64,000 nt of DNA, taken from assembly GCA_030581615.1 (NCBI GenBank), contig JAKTTT010000078.1:1-64000 (forward strand). The letters are read 5' to 3'. This DNA comes from Alloascoidea africana (Eukaryota; Ascomycota; Alloascoideomycetes; Alloascoideales; Alloascoideaceae). How positions within the stretch are numbered: position 1 is the stretch's first letter; every line of letters starts with the position of its first letter. The notes beneath the pieces were generated by a model. It was not told the origin of the DNA, searched no databases, and saw only the letters and a program-made list of their open reading frames with translations. Both the position numbers and the translations under genes were made by a program. Shown here one piece after another: positions 41,656-54,356 of this stretch.

Positions 41656-42247
41656 TCAATATGCTAAAGCTTTTACAACAGCTTCATATCCGGAAGCAGT
41701 CACATTTGTACCGGGTTCGAGCTCGATGTATATAACTTTTTCGTCTTTAACCACAATTGCAAATCGGCCTGTTCGGATGCCCATGCCTTTATTACTGAGG
41801 TCAAGAGTCATTTGAGTTTCCTTTGCAAACCTGGCGTTTGGATCAGAGACAAACTTGAAATAATTATTCTTGTTACCCAATGCTTTTCCCCAGGCACTTA
41901 CGACATAAGGGTCGTTGGCAGACATAATGAGAACATCATCTGCTCCCGCTCTCCTTAGGTCACTTTCGTGTTTAAGATAGGGAGGGATATGATTCTCTGT
42001 ACAAGTCGGCGTGAAAGCGCCTGGAACAGACACTATGACAACGGTTTTGCCTGGAAATTGCTTTGCAGTGTCATAAACGATAGGATTCCCACACGCTATG
42101 ATCTTGAAATTCTCAGCGGAGTTGGGAATATAGCTGAATTTTTGGTGAGGAAAATGGTCTATACAGTGAGCTTTCGAGTAAGTCCAAATTGAAGGTGTCA
42201 AACTGTGACATGCAATACTCACCACCGACGTTGAGTAACTTTACCAT
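41656..42247 (-). CDS. Peroxiredoxin, Prx5 type (PMP20/Asp f 3-like)
   Basis: Two exons on the reverse strand: 42247-42223 (only 25 nt, donor gtgagt) and 42158-41656, giving 175 residues. The join yields MVKLLNVGDHFPHQKFSYIP, matching the start of fungal PMP20/Asp f 3 proteins (AGDSFPSDVVFSYIP). It reduces hydrogen peroxide and alkyl hydroperoxides with thiol donors. The peroxidatic Cys61 is in VPGAFTPTCTENHIP; SANDPYVVSAWGKALG and FKFVSDPNARFAKE follow. The other Cys visible is in IIACGNPI near the N-terminus, so the resolving mechanism is not clear. The C-terminus (KALAY) is not a PTS1 signal, so this copy is probably cytosolic. S. cerevisiae Ahp1 is a more distant relative. Confidence 0.92.
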
Positions 42248-45200
42248 TGAGAAAGAATTTTACTTCTCCAGTTGTTTGAGACAGACAAGGCAAATCCGAA
42301 ATGTATTTAAAGAGAATAAGTTGCTACATTAATAACATACCTCCATGAACTTTCAATTACTGATGAAGAGTTGCTTAAACTCAAAGTCGTAGCAACGGTA
42401 TAGGCTTAGGAATGTTTTTGTGAAGACTGGCCAGATTTATAAAAGTGCACAGAATAAGTTTGCCATTCTTTTCATCAGCACATGTTCAAGCTGGTGATAA
42501 CCTAAATTTTCTGCCATTGCTCTGCCACTATAGATTATTCAAGAGAAATGAATGAAAATCAATTTTCCTGTAAATAGGGGGCTCTCTAGAAGCTTCACGA
42601 GGAACCTGATGAACGTACATAACTAGAAAAGATGCACAATTGCTTATAACAAACCACAAACAACTGCATCATTGTGAAAAATTCATACAAATCATCCGGG
42701 AGGAAAAGACTGAAGAGCATTGTTTAAAAGTAAATATCCTGAAGTAGTGGCTTTTGGCTACTGTTTCCAGGACTTTCCATATCGCTTTCTTAGTGAAAAT
42801 CAACACTTGTGGATTCAAAGATGAAGCTGAAAATTTTCACAAAAATAATAATTTCCCGAGCAGAGCAAAGTAGTTCATATCCCTTAACCTGCTGAAGCTC
42901 TTGTGCGTGATCTTTCTAGCTTGGGCTTTTTGTATACTCTCCTGTGCCAGGAAAGTTTATTCTAACGATCTTTTGTGTCGATTTTGTCCATTAGAAAAAA
43001 GAATTCTTTTGTTTTCTGAACAATTCACTATAATTCGAGATACATTCTTTGATTCTCCGTTTTTAGTTCAGGATTCACGGGAGAGTAAGTCCTCCAGGAC
43101 TTTAAACCGCAACTACAAACCGAAAACACTGGTGACAAAAGTTCAAACACATCGATTAGCTAAATTATTTTCTTACAGAATGATGATCGGAACTCTTATT
43201 CTTTTTTTCTCTTTCTCTCAAATTTTACTGCTTGAAGAAGGTATCTGTGAAAATAGATTACCTCTGGAGGAACCAATTTGATTAGATCAATCCCTAACAT
43301 AACATAATGTGCTTGAAGTTGCCTTTCAACCTGGGATCATCAGATCAGAACACACAATGATTAGTTTATGCATCAAATCAAAGCACATATATTCAAGTAC
43401 TCAACTAAACACTGATTAATGTCCAACAGAGATGACTTACTACCATTTAAGCTTTTGCTAGAATATATAAGGATTGGATCACGTGTATTGCTTCCCTAAA
43501 CTACTCTTTTGGTCTCCTCTGTTTGTCCTTTTGTTCTTTAGAAACATAGTTTTTCATGTCGATCTTTCTAGTGATAATGAAAGGTGACTGATACAGGGCC
43601 TCTTTCAAAGTTTCTTCAAAGCTGTTACTTCTATATCGAACGATCTCAAAGAAATGCTACTGAGCATTCCAAACCTCAATTCCGAATCAACCAAATACTT
43701 AGATTACGCCAAGCAGGTTAACATGAACGGAAATTCTGAGCAAATCAAAAGAGAAAACTTTTATCTCATATCTGCCCATTAAACGTAGATAAAGACCACA
43801 AAATATTGATCCTCACTCTTCGATCAAGATAGAAAATTTACCAGTAGAACTAGCGTTTGATAGCTCGTCAATATTGACGCCTTTTGTCTTTATTTCTAAC
43901 AGATAAAACTTCTAACGCCATACTTGTGGCGTTTTCCCTACGCAAGGAATAATTATCATGTTTGATAAAAAGTCTAGTTATCTTGGAATCTTCAATGGTC
44001 CCACAAACACGGAAACATAATTTAAGGTCCAAGGAGAATTGATATGAACTTAGAGTTGGTCTAATTCTCCAAATGTAGCATGTCATTTTGGATTGTCGAA
44101 TCAGTTGACTTCATAGAGCGGGGATCCGCAGTAAGGTAAAAGGTTGGCAAAACTATTGAATTGACCAGTGTAATGCATTCTCCTTTCTGAAAAGAGCACA
44201 CCGACTAAGGTTTTTCCTCAGTCGTTCCTTCGATCCTGATGATACTTAGTTATTAGAAGAAAAGGAGAAACATGTACATATTCTTGGCAGATCTATGTAT
44301 AATTGTGTAAAGCGAGAGGCGAGGAATTGCTAGAGACAAACTTTGGCCCAAAACCTCACAGGCACGATCTAATGTTCACAACGGTGAACCAGTGTGTGCA
44401 TTTAGAACATCTTTAAGCCAAACATTTCAGACCGATATATCACTCAAACAATTTTTTTTTTCCAAAAATTATTCCTTCCAAGTACGTGCTAGTGAGCAAA
44501 GAGTCAATTCTATGTCGAAGCCATTGAGATTAACCAGTTTTTGATTTATTTCTGTGTATTCGAAGGTATTATTCTCAAGGCCTGAAGAAACCAAAACTTA
44601 GGCCCTATTCTAAGTGAAAACGAATCAAATTTCATTTGGTTTACCAGCTAATAAAAAATATTGTTCAGAATGCAAGACAAAAAAAAACAAAAAGAATCAA
44701 ACTTTCTTGTACCAAGCTAGTCTTTCAGCTTAGGATTGGTAAGAAGTACGAGCAACTGTTGTACCCATCTGATAATTTACAAGTTCGGCCAATTTAGAAG
44801 GAAAGCAGAGCCCCGAGAAAATCCCATCCATGGAATTTTTATTTTTAAACTAAGAGCTTGAGAGCTTAACACACTAGAAATTTCAATTCAAGCAGAAAGG
44901 GTAACTGTAAAGGGCTTCTCATTCATCCCTTCTCGCAATACAATTGCGTATTGATCACGAAAATGGTCTGGTCAAAACAGGAATTTTCTCTGCCACCGCA
45001 TTGCTCCAATAAAGCCAGACTGTGATCCAAGCTGCTCTTGGCTCGTTGAACGAGGAGAAAGGTCTTGGGCGACTGGGTGACTCCGTTGGAGCAAAAAAGT
45101 GCTTTGCATATGCAATTCCAAGGAATTCAGTATATCTGCTAGTTTGTCCGATCCATGTGTCTTTATTTATTTGTTGTCAACAGTAATTACTCTAGATATT

Positions 45201-48200
45201 TGTATATCCAAAGCCAGGGCCTTACTCTAGAAATTAAAAGGGGGGGGCTTGTTTTGAGGTTTAGGCTCACCACTCTTTCCATTGCAGTGAATAGCTGGTT
45301 TGAATGAGCTTGAAAATGTCCATAGAAGGTGGCTCGTAAGGTGCTGGAAAGTGTACGGTAAAAGTGTACTGCCAATTCCCTTCTTTTAGAGAAGTTCTGG
45401 CGTAGTTCCATGTATAGAAGATAAGATTCAGATCTTCTTGCATAAAATCAGCATTTGCTCATGTTCTCCTATATACACTTGGTTGGTCGGGGAGAAACAT
45501 GCCCATATGATCTACCTCACCACTATGACATGTAAAAAGCTGAGTGGACGTAGAATTTATGTAGCTACAACTATGAGCTTTGAAAAACAGGAAAGAAGCA
45601 CAAAAGCTGGCCTCAAGTTGGATACGCATCAAGATTCCAAAAATCGCCAAGCTCAGCGCTCATGTTTCCAGTTCTCTTTCGTTTCATAAAAACAGATGTC
45701 TCTTGTAAATCTTCTAGAAAATTTTGTTTACTCTTCATTTTTTTTCCAGAAGCAAGAAGAGGAGAAGGCTATACAATGGAAATTGATTTTTGGATGACCT
45801 GTATCAGCTCATTTGGCCTTTGAAAATGCATCATGATTCAAATTCATGTATTCATTTTCATGTTTAATGGATGACAAAATATATTCTCGACAACAGTAAC
45901 AACATTGATAATTGTACTTTTCCATATATCATAGCTTTTACGACAGTAAACCCCTTTAAAGACTTCTGTTGCTTTCAAAAAAGAAAAAAAATAGATGGTG
46001 TGTGTGCATCACACATATTGCCCTGATGGAGACCCATGTAAACTGCACTGATTTCAAAGTCCAACTTCAGCAAAAAAGTCCAAATTCTTCTTTTGTGGTT
46101 CCGAAAAGAGTTCTGGAAAGTTTCAAGTACAAGTAGCACAGGCGCAAGTGAGGACGCCGGGTAGATTGGTTTTGGAACAAAATTCGTTGATTCTGGAAAT
46201 CTGATGGAAGAATACTCTTTTCCAATTGCCTTTCAACACTTAGCCCAGCAAGGGTCATTATTCTGCCTTGATCCATCCCATCCACACAATTTCAAATTAA
46301 ATGATTAATTAAAACGACGATGAAGTTTACAAAATGTATCCTCCAATGCTGTACACAACAGGCTTTCCATGACTTGAATTTTTCAACCGTTTCTCAATAA
46401 TGGAGTTTCTTCGCTTTGTGATGACTGAAGATCCGAATTTCAAGGTGTTTGGGGACCATATACGTGTGATCATCTTTGGAACTGATCAATTCACATAATA
46501 TAGCAGCTACAAGCTGAGTCTTGGAGATTTGAGTTCTAGATAACTATGTGAACAGAATTTCTTTTTAAAAAATGACACCAGTAATGCCTGCCAATCTCCC
46601 AATTCAAACTGCTACCCCGTTATATGAGAATAGCTTAGATGACAATCAAATCACACTTGCCAGTTACCAAGGGCTGTACCGAAACACAAAAATTGAAGGT
46701 TCAGGAAGGTCAAAAAAAAAAAGAAAAAGGGGAATGGAATACTGTCATCCGGTACTTCGTAGCAGGTTTGGTGGGAATAATTAAAATAGGCAACAACCAG
46801 CTAACAGACCAGTAACCCAAGATCCTTGATTCAAGGGTTTATGAAATCTTTCTATGACCAGAACATCTTCTGTAAGATAATGCTATACTCATCAAATACA
46901 CAGAGCTGAAAGAAAAAAATCTAGAATTAGTGGTAGAAACCCGTTTTTGAACTTTGGGCTTGTACTGAGTCTGATCTTCTTCGTTGACTCAAGCGCCAGA
47001 ATAGCTCATCCAGTTAAGTCCCCATATTTCGTGGTCGCAGGAATCCCACAGAAATCGGGGATGCCCTTTTCCCCTCCTCCATCTATGCCACAAGCTTGGT
47101 ACTTAAAGCAGGGAGGTTTATGTCCGCCTGGCCAATTGTCTGGCCTGGGACTAAAGGAACAGGATCAATGGTTCTAAAAAAACAGAAGACGCCGAGGTGA
47201 TTTAATACCGTGAGACTATTATGACAGAAAGCTTCTCTTACATTTATTTTCCTTCACTGGCGGCAGACGCTGCGTTTTGGGAAACATTTCCTATTACTAT
47301 CTAACTCGATTTGGTTTGTATTCATCCGAATGTCACAAATCCAGATGCTAAAGTTGGTTGGTTAGAAGCGTTTCTATTGTCACGAGTTTCGATTAAAGTA
47401 CACAGCCGCATATAACTCTAGTAAAAGAGCTCACTTTCTGCTCATGTTGTAGTGAGAGAGGTGAACATCCTGGCAATTGTCAATGCGAAGCGTAAATGTG
47501 TTAAAAGTCCGACTTTTCTAGGACACTGGGGTCCAGAACTATAACGGTTAATTATTAGAATCAGCTCTTTGACAAAAAAACGACCAGCTCAACGTTTTGT
47601 GCAGTATTCAATTCCCTGTAAATGTCTGCAAGATATACTCGGAAATTTCCAGTAAAATAAAGACATGTTTTGCTTAGACTTACTAACTTTTCAGGAGAAT
47701 ATCGTAATTCAAAAATTCCGAGCTTTGAGAAGACGGATTTCATATTCCTTTAGGAAAATACGGGTCCAGTGCATGTGAATATACCCTATGAACATGTGGG
47801 CTTGCTGAATAAGACCCTTTAATGTTTGGAAACCCTTTGATTCTATATTATGCATTCTGCCAGCATATTATCCCCATAAAGAAACAAAACAAAACAGAGC
47901 AAAAGAAAATTGAAGATTTTGACGCCCACCAGTCCGAAATAACAGCCTCAAAAAAAGTTTTATGAGTGTTACTCACCCAAGTGTTGATTTGGACGGTCAA
48001 AACTGACACAAGATGATGTAACGAATTTTTGTCTTCCCCTTGAATTTCCAAAATAATTATAAAAGGTGAAAAATGTGTTTCATTGCGAGACACATCCTTG
48101 AGTTTGTCAGGGATCACAAACAGTAGGGGTGTCTCAGAGTGGTGGTGTAATAAGGGCCGATAGAGCAAGTACTTTTGGAAAATTAGACGCCGGCCGTAGT

Positions 48201-51200
48201 GGGCTGTATGAAAGCACCGCAGTCGAAAACCTTCTATTGGGCATGGATGAGAAACAGCATTACATTGCCCATTAGTCGACGAGAACACTGTTTCGAACTC
48301 TGGAGGATTACTGATAGAAAGACACAAGCAAAAAAACAGGAAAAGAGGTCAAAAAATATGTCAGGCATCGTTTTTTAGCTTTCTTGCACTCTACCATGGC
48401 AAAGATCTACCATACAGTAGTACGGTGTCGTAGAGTCTCCCAAACGTCTCCGTTTAAGCCTATAATTCATGCTGTTTGATTACAGAGTGCAGCATTGCCG
48501 AAGTCTAAGCTTGTTACCAGAACCAATAGTAACCAATGCCGGAACCACTGAAAGCTCTCACACTACCTCTTTGCATCTTAACCCACAATCGGCGAGAAAG
48601 AGATGTGGTTTGGTGCCTCGTATTCTGCCAGTGGTTAGCACCAACACTGTGTCACGCCATCTGGGCCGAGGGAAGGTAAAGACTTGGGCCACTGGGCCGT
48701 AGATTTTCTATGGTCTGTTCACTGAGCCATTCCATCTCCCCGATGGGCCGAGCTCTTCACTAGAGATCCCCACTTGAGAATTTGTGGAATAATGAAGGGC
48801 TCTGTTCTTGGTAAATAATCTTTAAGTAGAGAACAGCGTTTCTAAGTTGTTGAATTTGATGGTAAATGATATTTAATTCGCTGGTTATTCAAAATTCAAG
48901 GAGTGTGTAGATGCTCTCTCCTAACCATGGCATCCAAGAGAACCAAATATCAGCGCTTCTCCATTTCCAAAAGATTGAAAGCGATCATCCTTCCACTGTG
49001 CCAAACATACTCTTTGTTTTATTTCAGCTACTTATAATATTGATCAATTGGGGTCAAATACCTAAGCTTTGATCAGCAAAGTTATTCTATCAAAACTGGA
49101 GCATCTCCAGAAAAACATAGTTAACAGCAGGAACTCATGGGCCCGAAAATATCTAAGGAAGATCTCCGAGAATTTACTTGATTTCATTTCAATGCTTGAA
49201 CGTGCAATGGTTTTTGTACTTTCTTCTGTATGTTGAGATTGACTTCTGTCACTTTTCTACTCTTGAGATTCAGGCAGTAATGCTACGCAATAGAAGAGAT
49301 GGCGACATTCATTTTTCAAATTAACGCCGGAACCAAAAATTATTACTGAAAAGTTTCAGATGCCATTTCTTTCACTGAGTTACCGAATGCATCTTCATCT
49401 GAAAGTTGGACTCAAGCAATAGACAAAGTTTAGATTATGATTAACATTTGAGTGTACCTACCAAACAAGCAACAAGAATATGCTATATCTGGGCGATGGC
49501 ACCGCTCTCCTTCCGTTTCTAGAATATGTTAGTATCTTTCTATTTCTGTGCATGTTCCTTGACGGGCTCAATAATGGTGCCAAACGAACGATGGGAAAAC
49601 ACTAGGTCAGATTCTGAGAAAAGAATAGCGCTACATTGTTTCCACTAAAGAGATAATTGAGAATTTCTAAGATTCTGTATTTGGACAAGGCTGAAAATCA
49701 CGCTTGTTCACTTTCTGAGGCTGAGCAACCTCCAACATTATGAAATTATAAAACGCTTTTCACAAGTTTGTCCGAATTGGTGAAGGGACTGAAGTCAAAA
49801 AAAAAAAAACCCTCCAGGTTCTTCAACGATCTTTTGGAAAATAATTATTACTCTTATGAAGTAGTAATAAAAGAGATTTTCTTCAAGAAGTGAAAGATGC
49901 GAACATGTTGAACCTGTTCTTCATATTAACTCGTTCTTATTTTACCAATTCTTAACAAAACGCTTCGACGATCTAACAACTCCATTTGGTGTGGCTTTCA
50001 ACAGAACAATAACCTATCAAGCTACACTTGGACATCAAGTTTGAAGCCTTGGCTGGCATATTTTATATAGAGCTTCAGTAATGTTTCCACATCTAACCCA
50101 CTTTTAGTTACACACAGAACAAAAGTGGCAGGTCTTTGAAGTTTTTTTTCTTTTTTTTTTTTTTTTTATTCTTGATTAAAGATAAGCTCTTACATAGAAA
50201 GCTCAATAGATAGATCAAGGTTGGTTGTAAGTTGCAGCACGCTAAAGAAAGGCACTTGGGCATCCAAGAACTAAACGCTGCCTTATACAAGATTAGGCTC
50301 ATCTATTTTTGGCGTAAGAAAGTCCACTCCCCGTCTTGAACTTATTGGTTATATATACAGGGCATGGCGCTATTGAAGCTTAACCGTAGAACAGACCAGT
50401 GGCAGGTTAAGAAAGAATATATGTAAACCTTTTTCAACCTTTTCTGTATGCATTCAAACAGCTACTTTCTCAGCATCCTACTAATACTAGTCTACTCCTT
50501 CGAGAAACTATGCACACCCATGTTTTATCTCCTATAATTCGCACAAAATATTCATGGAGTTGTTGATCAGCGAAACAGGAAAACTGCTGGATCAATTTCG
50601 AAAATTGAATACTGATAAACTATTGGCTATTATTTTCTAGAACCAGATTCCGAGCACCGAAAAGTTGGAATAATAAACCCTCGTAAAAAACCAAGGGTCT
50701 TATCTTTCAGACCAAAGCCTTTAATCGCTCACCTCTTTCGATAACAAGAATTTATGTTCTCGTAGATTACGATTTCAAAATAGGGGGTATCTTAGTAAGG
50801 TCTAATATAGGGGTATCTTTTGTTGCTAGAGGGATTCAACACATTATCTACTGTAAGAGAATACGAAGGCTTTGGCATGAAGATGAATATCCTAGTGAGG
50901 ACAATACTGTTGCAGAGAAGTGGATAATTGGGAAATTATCATTCTTGGCGATTTTCAATATTCTATACATGTGTTGGAGGCACTGAAAAGCAGCTTCGAC
51001 TTGTAGAGGCAGGACAAGAATGGAGTACCAATTTCAATGGATCTTGGCTCTTGTATGTTTTCTTAGATACATACTCTACAAAAAAAATAGAAACTTGCTA
51101 GAAAGTCGTATCGATAACTGGAACTAAAGAAGTGCGCAGAGATAGGATCACGGAAATCGAAAACAAGAGAGGCCTCTAGTTTTGTTGCCACATTACTGGG

Positions 51201-54200
51201 GGTACAGTATCGGCCCTCTCCTAATGCACTCAACTTCACTCTTGTGGGTCGGGGATTTTGCGAAAATGAAAGCACTAAGCATAAAGGGTGCTGCTTGTAC
51301 AGCTACAGGACACAAAGAAGAATTCGTTTTATTTAATAATTGCACAGCGCAGGTTTTTTTCTAGCTCTATAGGCATGGAATCTGTCAGATTATGGAGACA
51401 AGAGAAGGCACAAGATTTACAAAGCATAGTAATAGCTTTTAAATGTTTGTAAAAAATCTAACTAAATTGTAGAGAAGACGGAAAGTAGTAAACGTTTGGG
51501 CAAAGACTTGCCACAAAAATACTCTGGTATTGTTGCTCTATACTGACATCTACCCAGTTAGGCAAAAACAGTCAAGAGCGGAAGGATTGCAATTAAAACA
51601 TTACACTATACGACCTCCTACGGTGAATGAGTTGGAGCATTTAATTGGCTTGTCTTAGACAAATTTCCATTCCCTAACCGCTCAAGTCTGTGGAACAGCT
51701 CTTGATCATCTGATAGTTACCGCCAACAGAAATATAATAAACAACAAATACTCGGTAATCAGCTGCAGTGCAGTTACTGCCTCGTGCTCGAAAATTATTG
51801 AGAGGTCGCTATAAGCGTTATTTGGATTTTGTAGAGGGGCTGATTGACATTGCTACTATGTGAATCTATCACATCCTGCAACCGTTAGAATGCAGCGTAT
51901 CTGAGACTGGCTGACAATGTTCCGCAATATACCAAGCTAGAATCGCCAGCTACAATATACCCAATACAAGAGGAAAATAAACAACATAATATTGAATTGT
52001 CGAATGCTTGACTCGCAAAAAAAGAAAAGATAAAAAAGGTAAAATAGATCTTGCCCAAATCGAATGCATCTTTAACTTGTAACGGGATCTGTCTGCTTCA
52101 TCAGTTACGTCGGAGAACGAAACAGAGTTCGCAGATTACATAAGATATTTAGAATATGTCATAATGAATCTTTAATTGTCCCTGTTCAGTAGGACACAAT
52201 CACGGCATTGAGCTCGCACTTGTAGGAAAAAGGCCGCCGCGAGCATTTCAAAAATGTCTATCTATGACCAAGTTTCTAGTGACAATCCTGAACATCTTGT
52301 TAATCAAATTCTTGACGAATATTTTTTCTGGAGCTGAGCAAAGTATGGTAACAAAGGACGCAGATCGGACCCAAAACCAAACCAAAATAATAAGTCCTGG
52401 TAAAGAAGACGGAACTTGAAGCACCGGCTCATAGTTCAGCATGGAAGAGCCTCTCTTGGCCCACTGGTAGTCAGAAATATGAATCCATGGTTTCTAGGGA
52501 CCCTCTGGTACTAAAGGGGTGGGGTTGCCAGCTCCGTGATAACCAAGGAAGGTCCAAAGTAAAATCCAGGAGTTCTCACTGAATAGGAAAGAAGAGATTC
52601 CCTATCTGGGATATGCATGCATATCTATATGGCCCTTACACCATGAATATCAGCTGCAACCTCATTTGTACCAGCAAGTTTTGCCCAATTAGTAACTGCT
52701 TATGCATGCATTTTACCAAGAAATGCAAGATGCAAACTGTGCACCGAAGAAGAAAACTTCAGTCAGAGGCTCGTGTTTCGAACAAAATAATATTATAACG
52801 GATGGCCGTGGGGACAACGTGGAAAAATATGCTCATTGTTCTATCCAACCTCTCCGGCTATTACCAAATGAATATCTAGATGTAGACACAACAACACTAT
52901 CATGAAATCGAATCTGAAAAATGAAGCTAGATCAGATATTCAGGCACACACAAGCTAGAGCTCAGTACCGAAATACCGTGGACAAAGAGGCACAGTTTCG
53001 AATCCTCTGTTTTGCTATCATTCCCAGAGCTAAGAATATGATCTCGTTAAGAAAAAAAAAGGTCATAAACAAATATTACTAATAAGTAATCTCTGAAACA
53101 GATGCTTTTTTTTACACCAAGAACCCACCACTTTTATCAACCTGAAATCCATCTTTCCGGAAGTAAACGGCATTATGAGGCTGTCACTGCCCTAATTCTG
53201 AAGCCTTGGTACTAAACATCTGGTTTGTTTAATATACCGTTATCTGGCTCTGTAATGACTAAAGAATTTCCAAACTGAGTAGAGATAAAGCTTAAGTCCT
53301 AGTATTACCATACTTTCTAGTGTTAAAACTCTTTTCTATGAACGTAGTAGGGTCTCATGTTCATCATGATTCTATTTTTTTTTTTCTTTAATATTTTTAT
53401 TATTTAGTGTTCTTCCAGAAGACCTCGGAATATTGCCTGGCGGTGGTAGTGGTGGTACTATTGTTGATTGAGATACAATACCTTGTCCTCGTCTTTTCTT
53501 CAATACCAGTACCAAACCAACACAATGACAAATCCTAGATACATTTTCCGTGGGCGGGTGTCATATCTTAATATTACAAGGCAACATCAATACGACTTTG
53601 AGAAATACCCATGAGTAAGAAAAGAAAAAAAAAAAAAGTTCCATACCTCATCGAAAACTTCGTTTTGCTAGATATTCATCGCTCGATCGAACACCTGCCC
53701 CTTTCGTTCGGTATTTTCTCCAGAACGCCGAAAGAAGGGCGGAGGAAACATCTCCGCGATCGATTGCGACTAAATCGCTATACATCACAGAAGCTGCTGA
53801 TCATACAAGTAATAATGGATTGCAAAATACCAACAATTAATATTTCAATCTTTAGGAGTAGCTCCTCGTGCCCGAGGACTGGAGCCCAGCTTAGCAGCTG
53901 CGATTGAGCGAGAGACACAGAGAAAAGAAAAAAAAAAAATAAGAGTGTCATACTGCCTCTTTCCCGAACAGCTTAAAACAGGGAAGAAGGGATGCTTCTT
54001 CCATTAATACGGTACGTAAAGCAAGGCAAGCTTAAGGATGGTGATTAAAATATTGGCACAACAGAGTTTAAGATTGATTCCCAATACGGATAAGACAAAA
54101 ATAGATGCATAAGCATAAGCATCTGTACATACATGCACGCCGCTATAACTCAACAATTACAATTGCACAGAACACGGACCAGGTGGGGAAAAAGCCAAAG

Positions 54201-54356
54201 CCAAAGCGAGAGGAAAGAGCACTGAGCAGGATATCTATCGATTCATCGAGATACGATATGGGTATAGCCTTATATATTCATCTTCGCTCGCTGTCTTCTT
54301 CTTCTTCTGCCCTCCACCGCTCCTCATCTCCAGCCAAACACCATTCTTTCGGGAAT
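42248..54356. other. 12-kb interval with no convincing gene
   Basis: AT-rich throughout, with stops in all frames. The longest frames (159 codons at 47848-48327 reverse, 126 codons at 42901-43281 forward) do not resemble known families and have no coherent domain or splice context. Features seen: long T-tract at 50142-50167, A-tracts near 53625 and 53925, a GC-richer patch around 48590-48760 with several gggccgag/gggccg words, and CT-rich sequence before the Medusa-like gene. No tRNA, transposon remnant or long repeat was recognised by eye. A regulatory, non-coding RNA or centromere-related role is possible but not shown. Confidence 0.5.
54271..54278 (+). promoter_or_regulatory. TATA box of the Medusa-like gene
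   Basis: tatatatt lies 86 bases upstream of the ATG at 54357 and is followed by a C/T-rich leader, the same arrangement as for the Val/Pro-rich gene. This supports 54357, rather than the earlier in-frame ATGs at 54105 or 54258, as the start. Confidence 0.5.

Noticed and set aside
42901-43281. 126-codon forward frame
   Set aside because: No ATG at its start, mixed hydrophobic/random composition and no similarity or splice context.
43478-43486. ATCACGTG resembling the CDEI element of a point centromere
   Set aside because: No CDEIII-like sequence at the proper distance and no extremely AT-rich 80-bp CDEII; point centromeres are not expected outside Saccharomycetaceae.
47848-48327. 159-codon reverse frame
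   Set aside because: Longest frame in the 12-kb empty interval, but composition is unlike a protein domain (scattered Cys/His/Phe) and no start context or neighbouring exons; treated as chance.
52990-53005. gtttcgaatcc word resembling a tRNA B box (a similar word lies near 61025)
   Set aside because: No A box at the right distance and no cloverleaf pairing could be built around either site.
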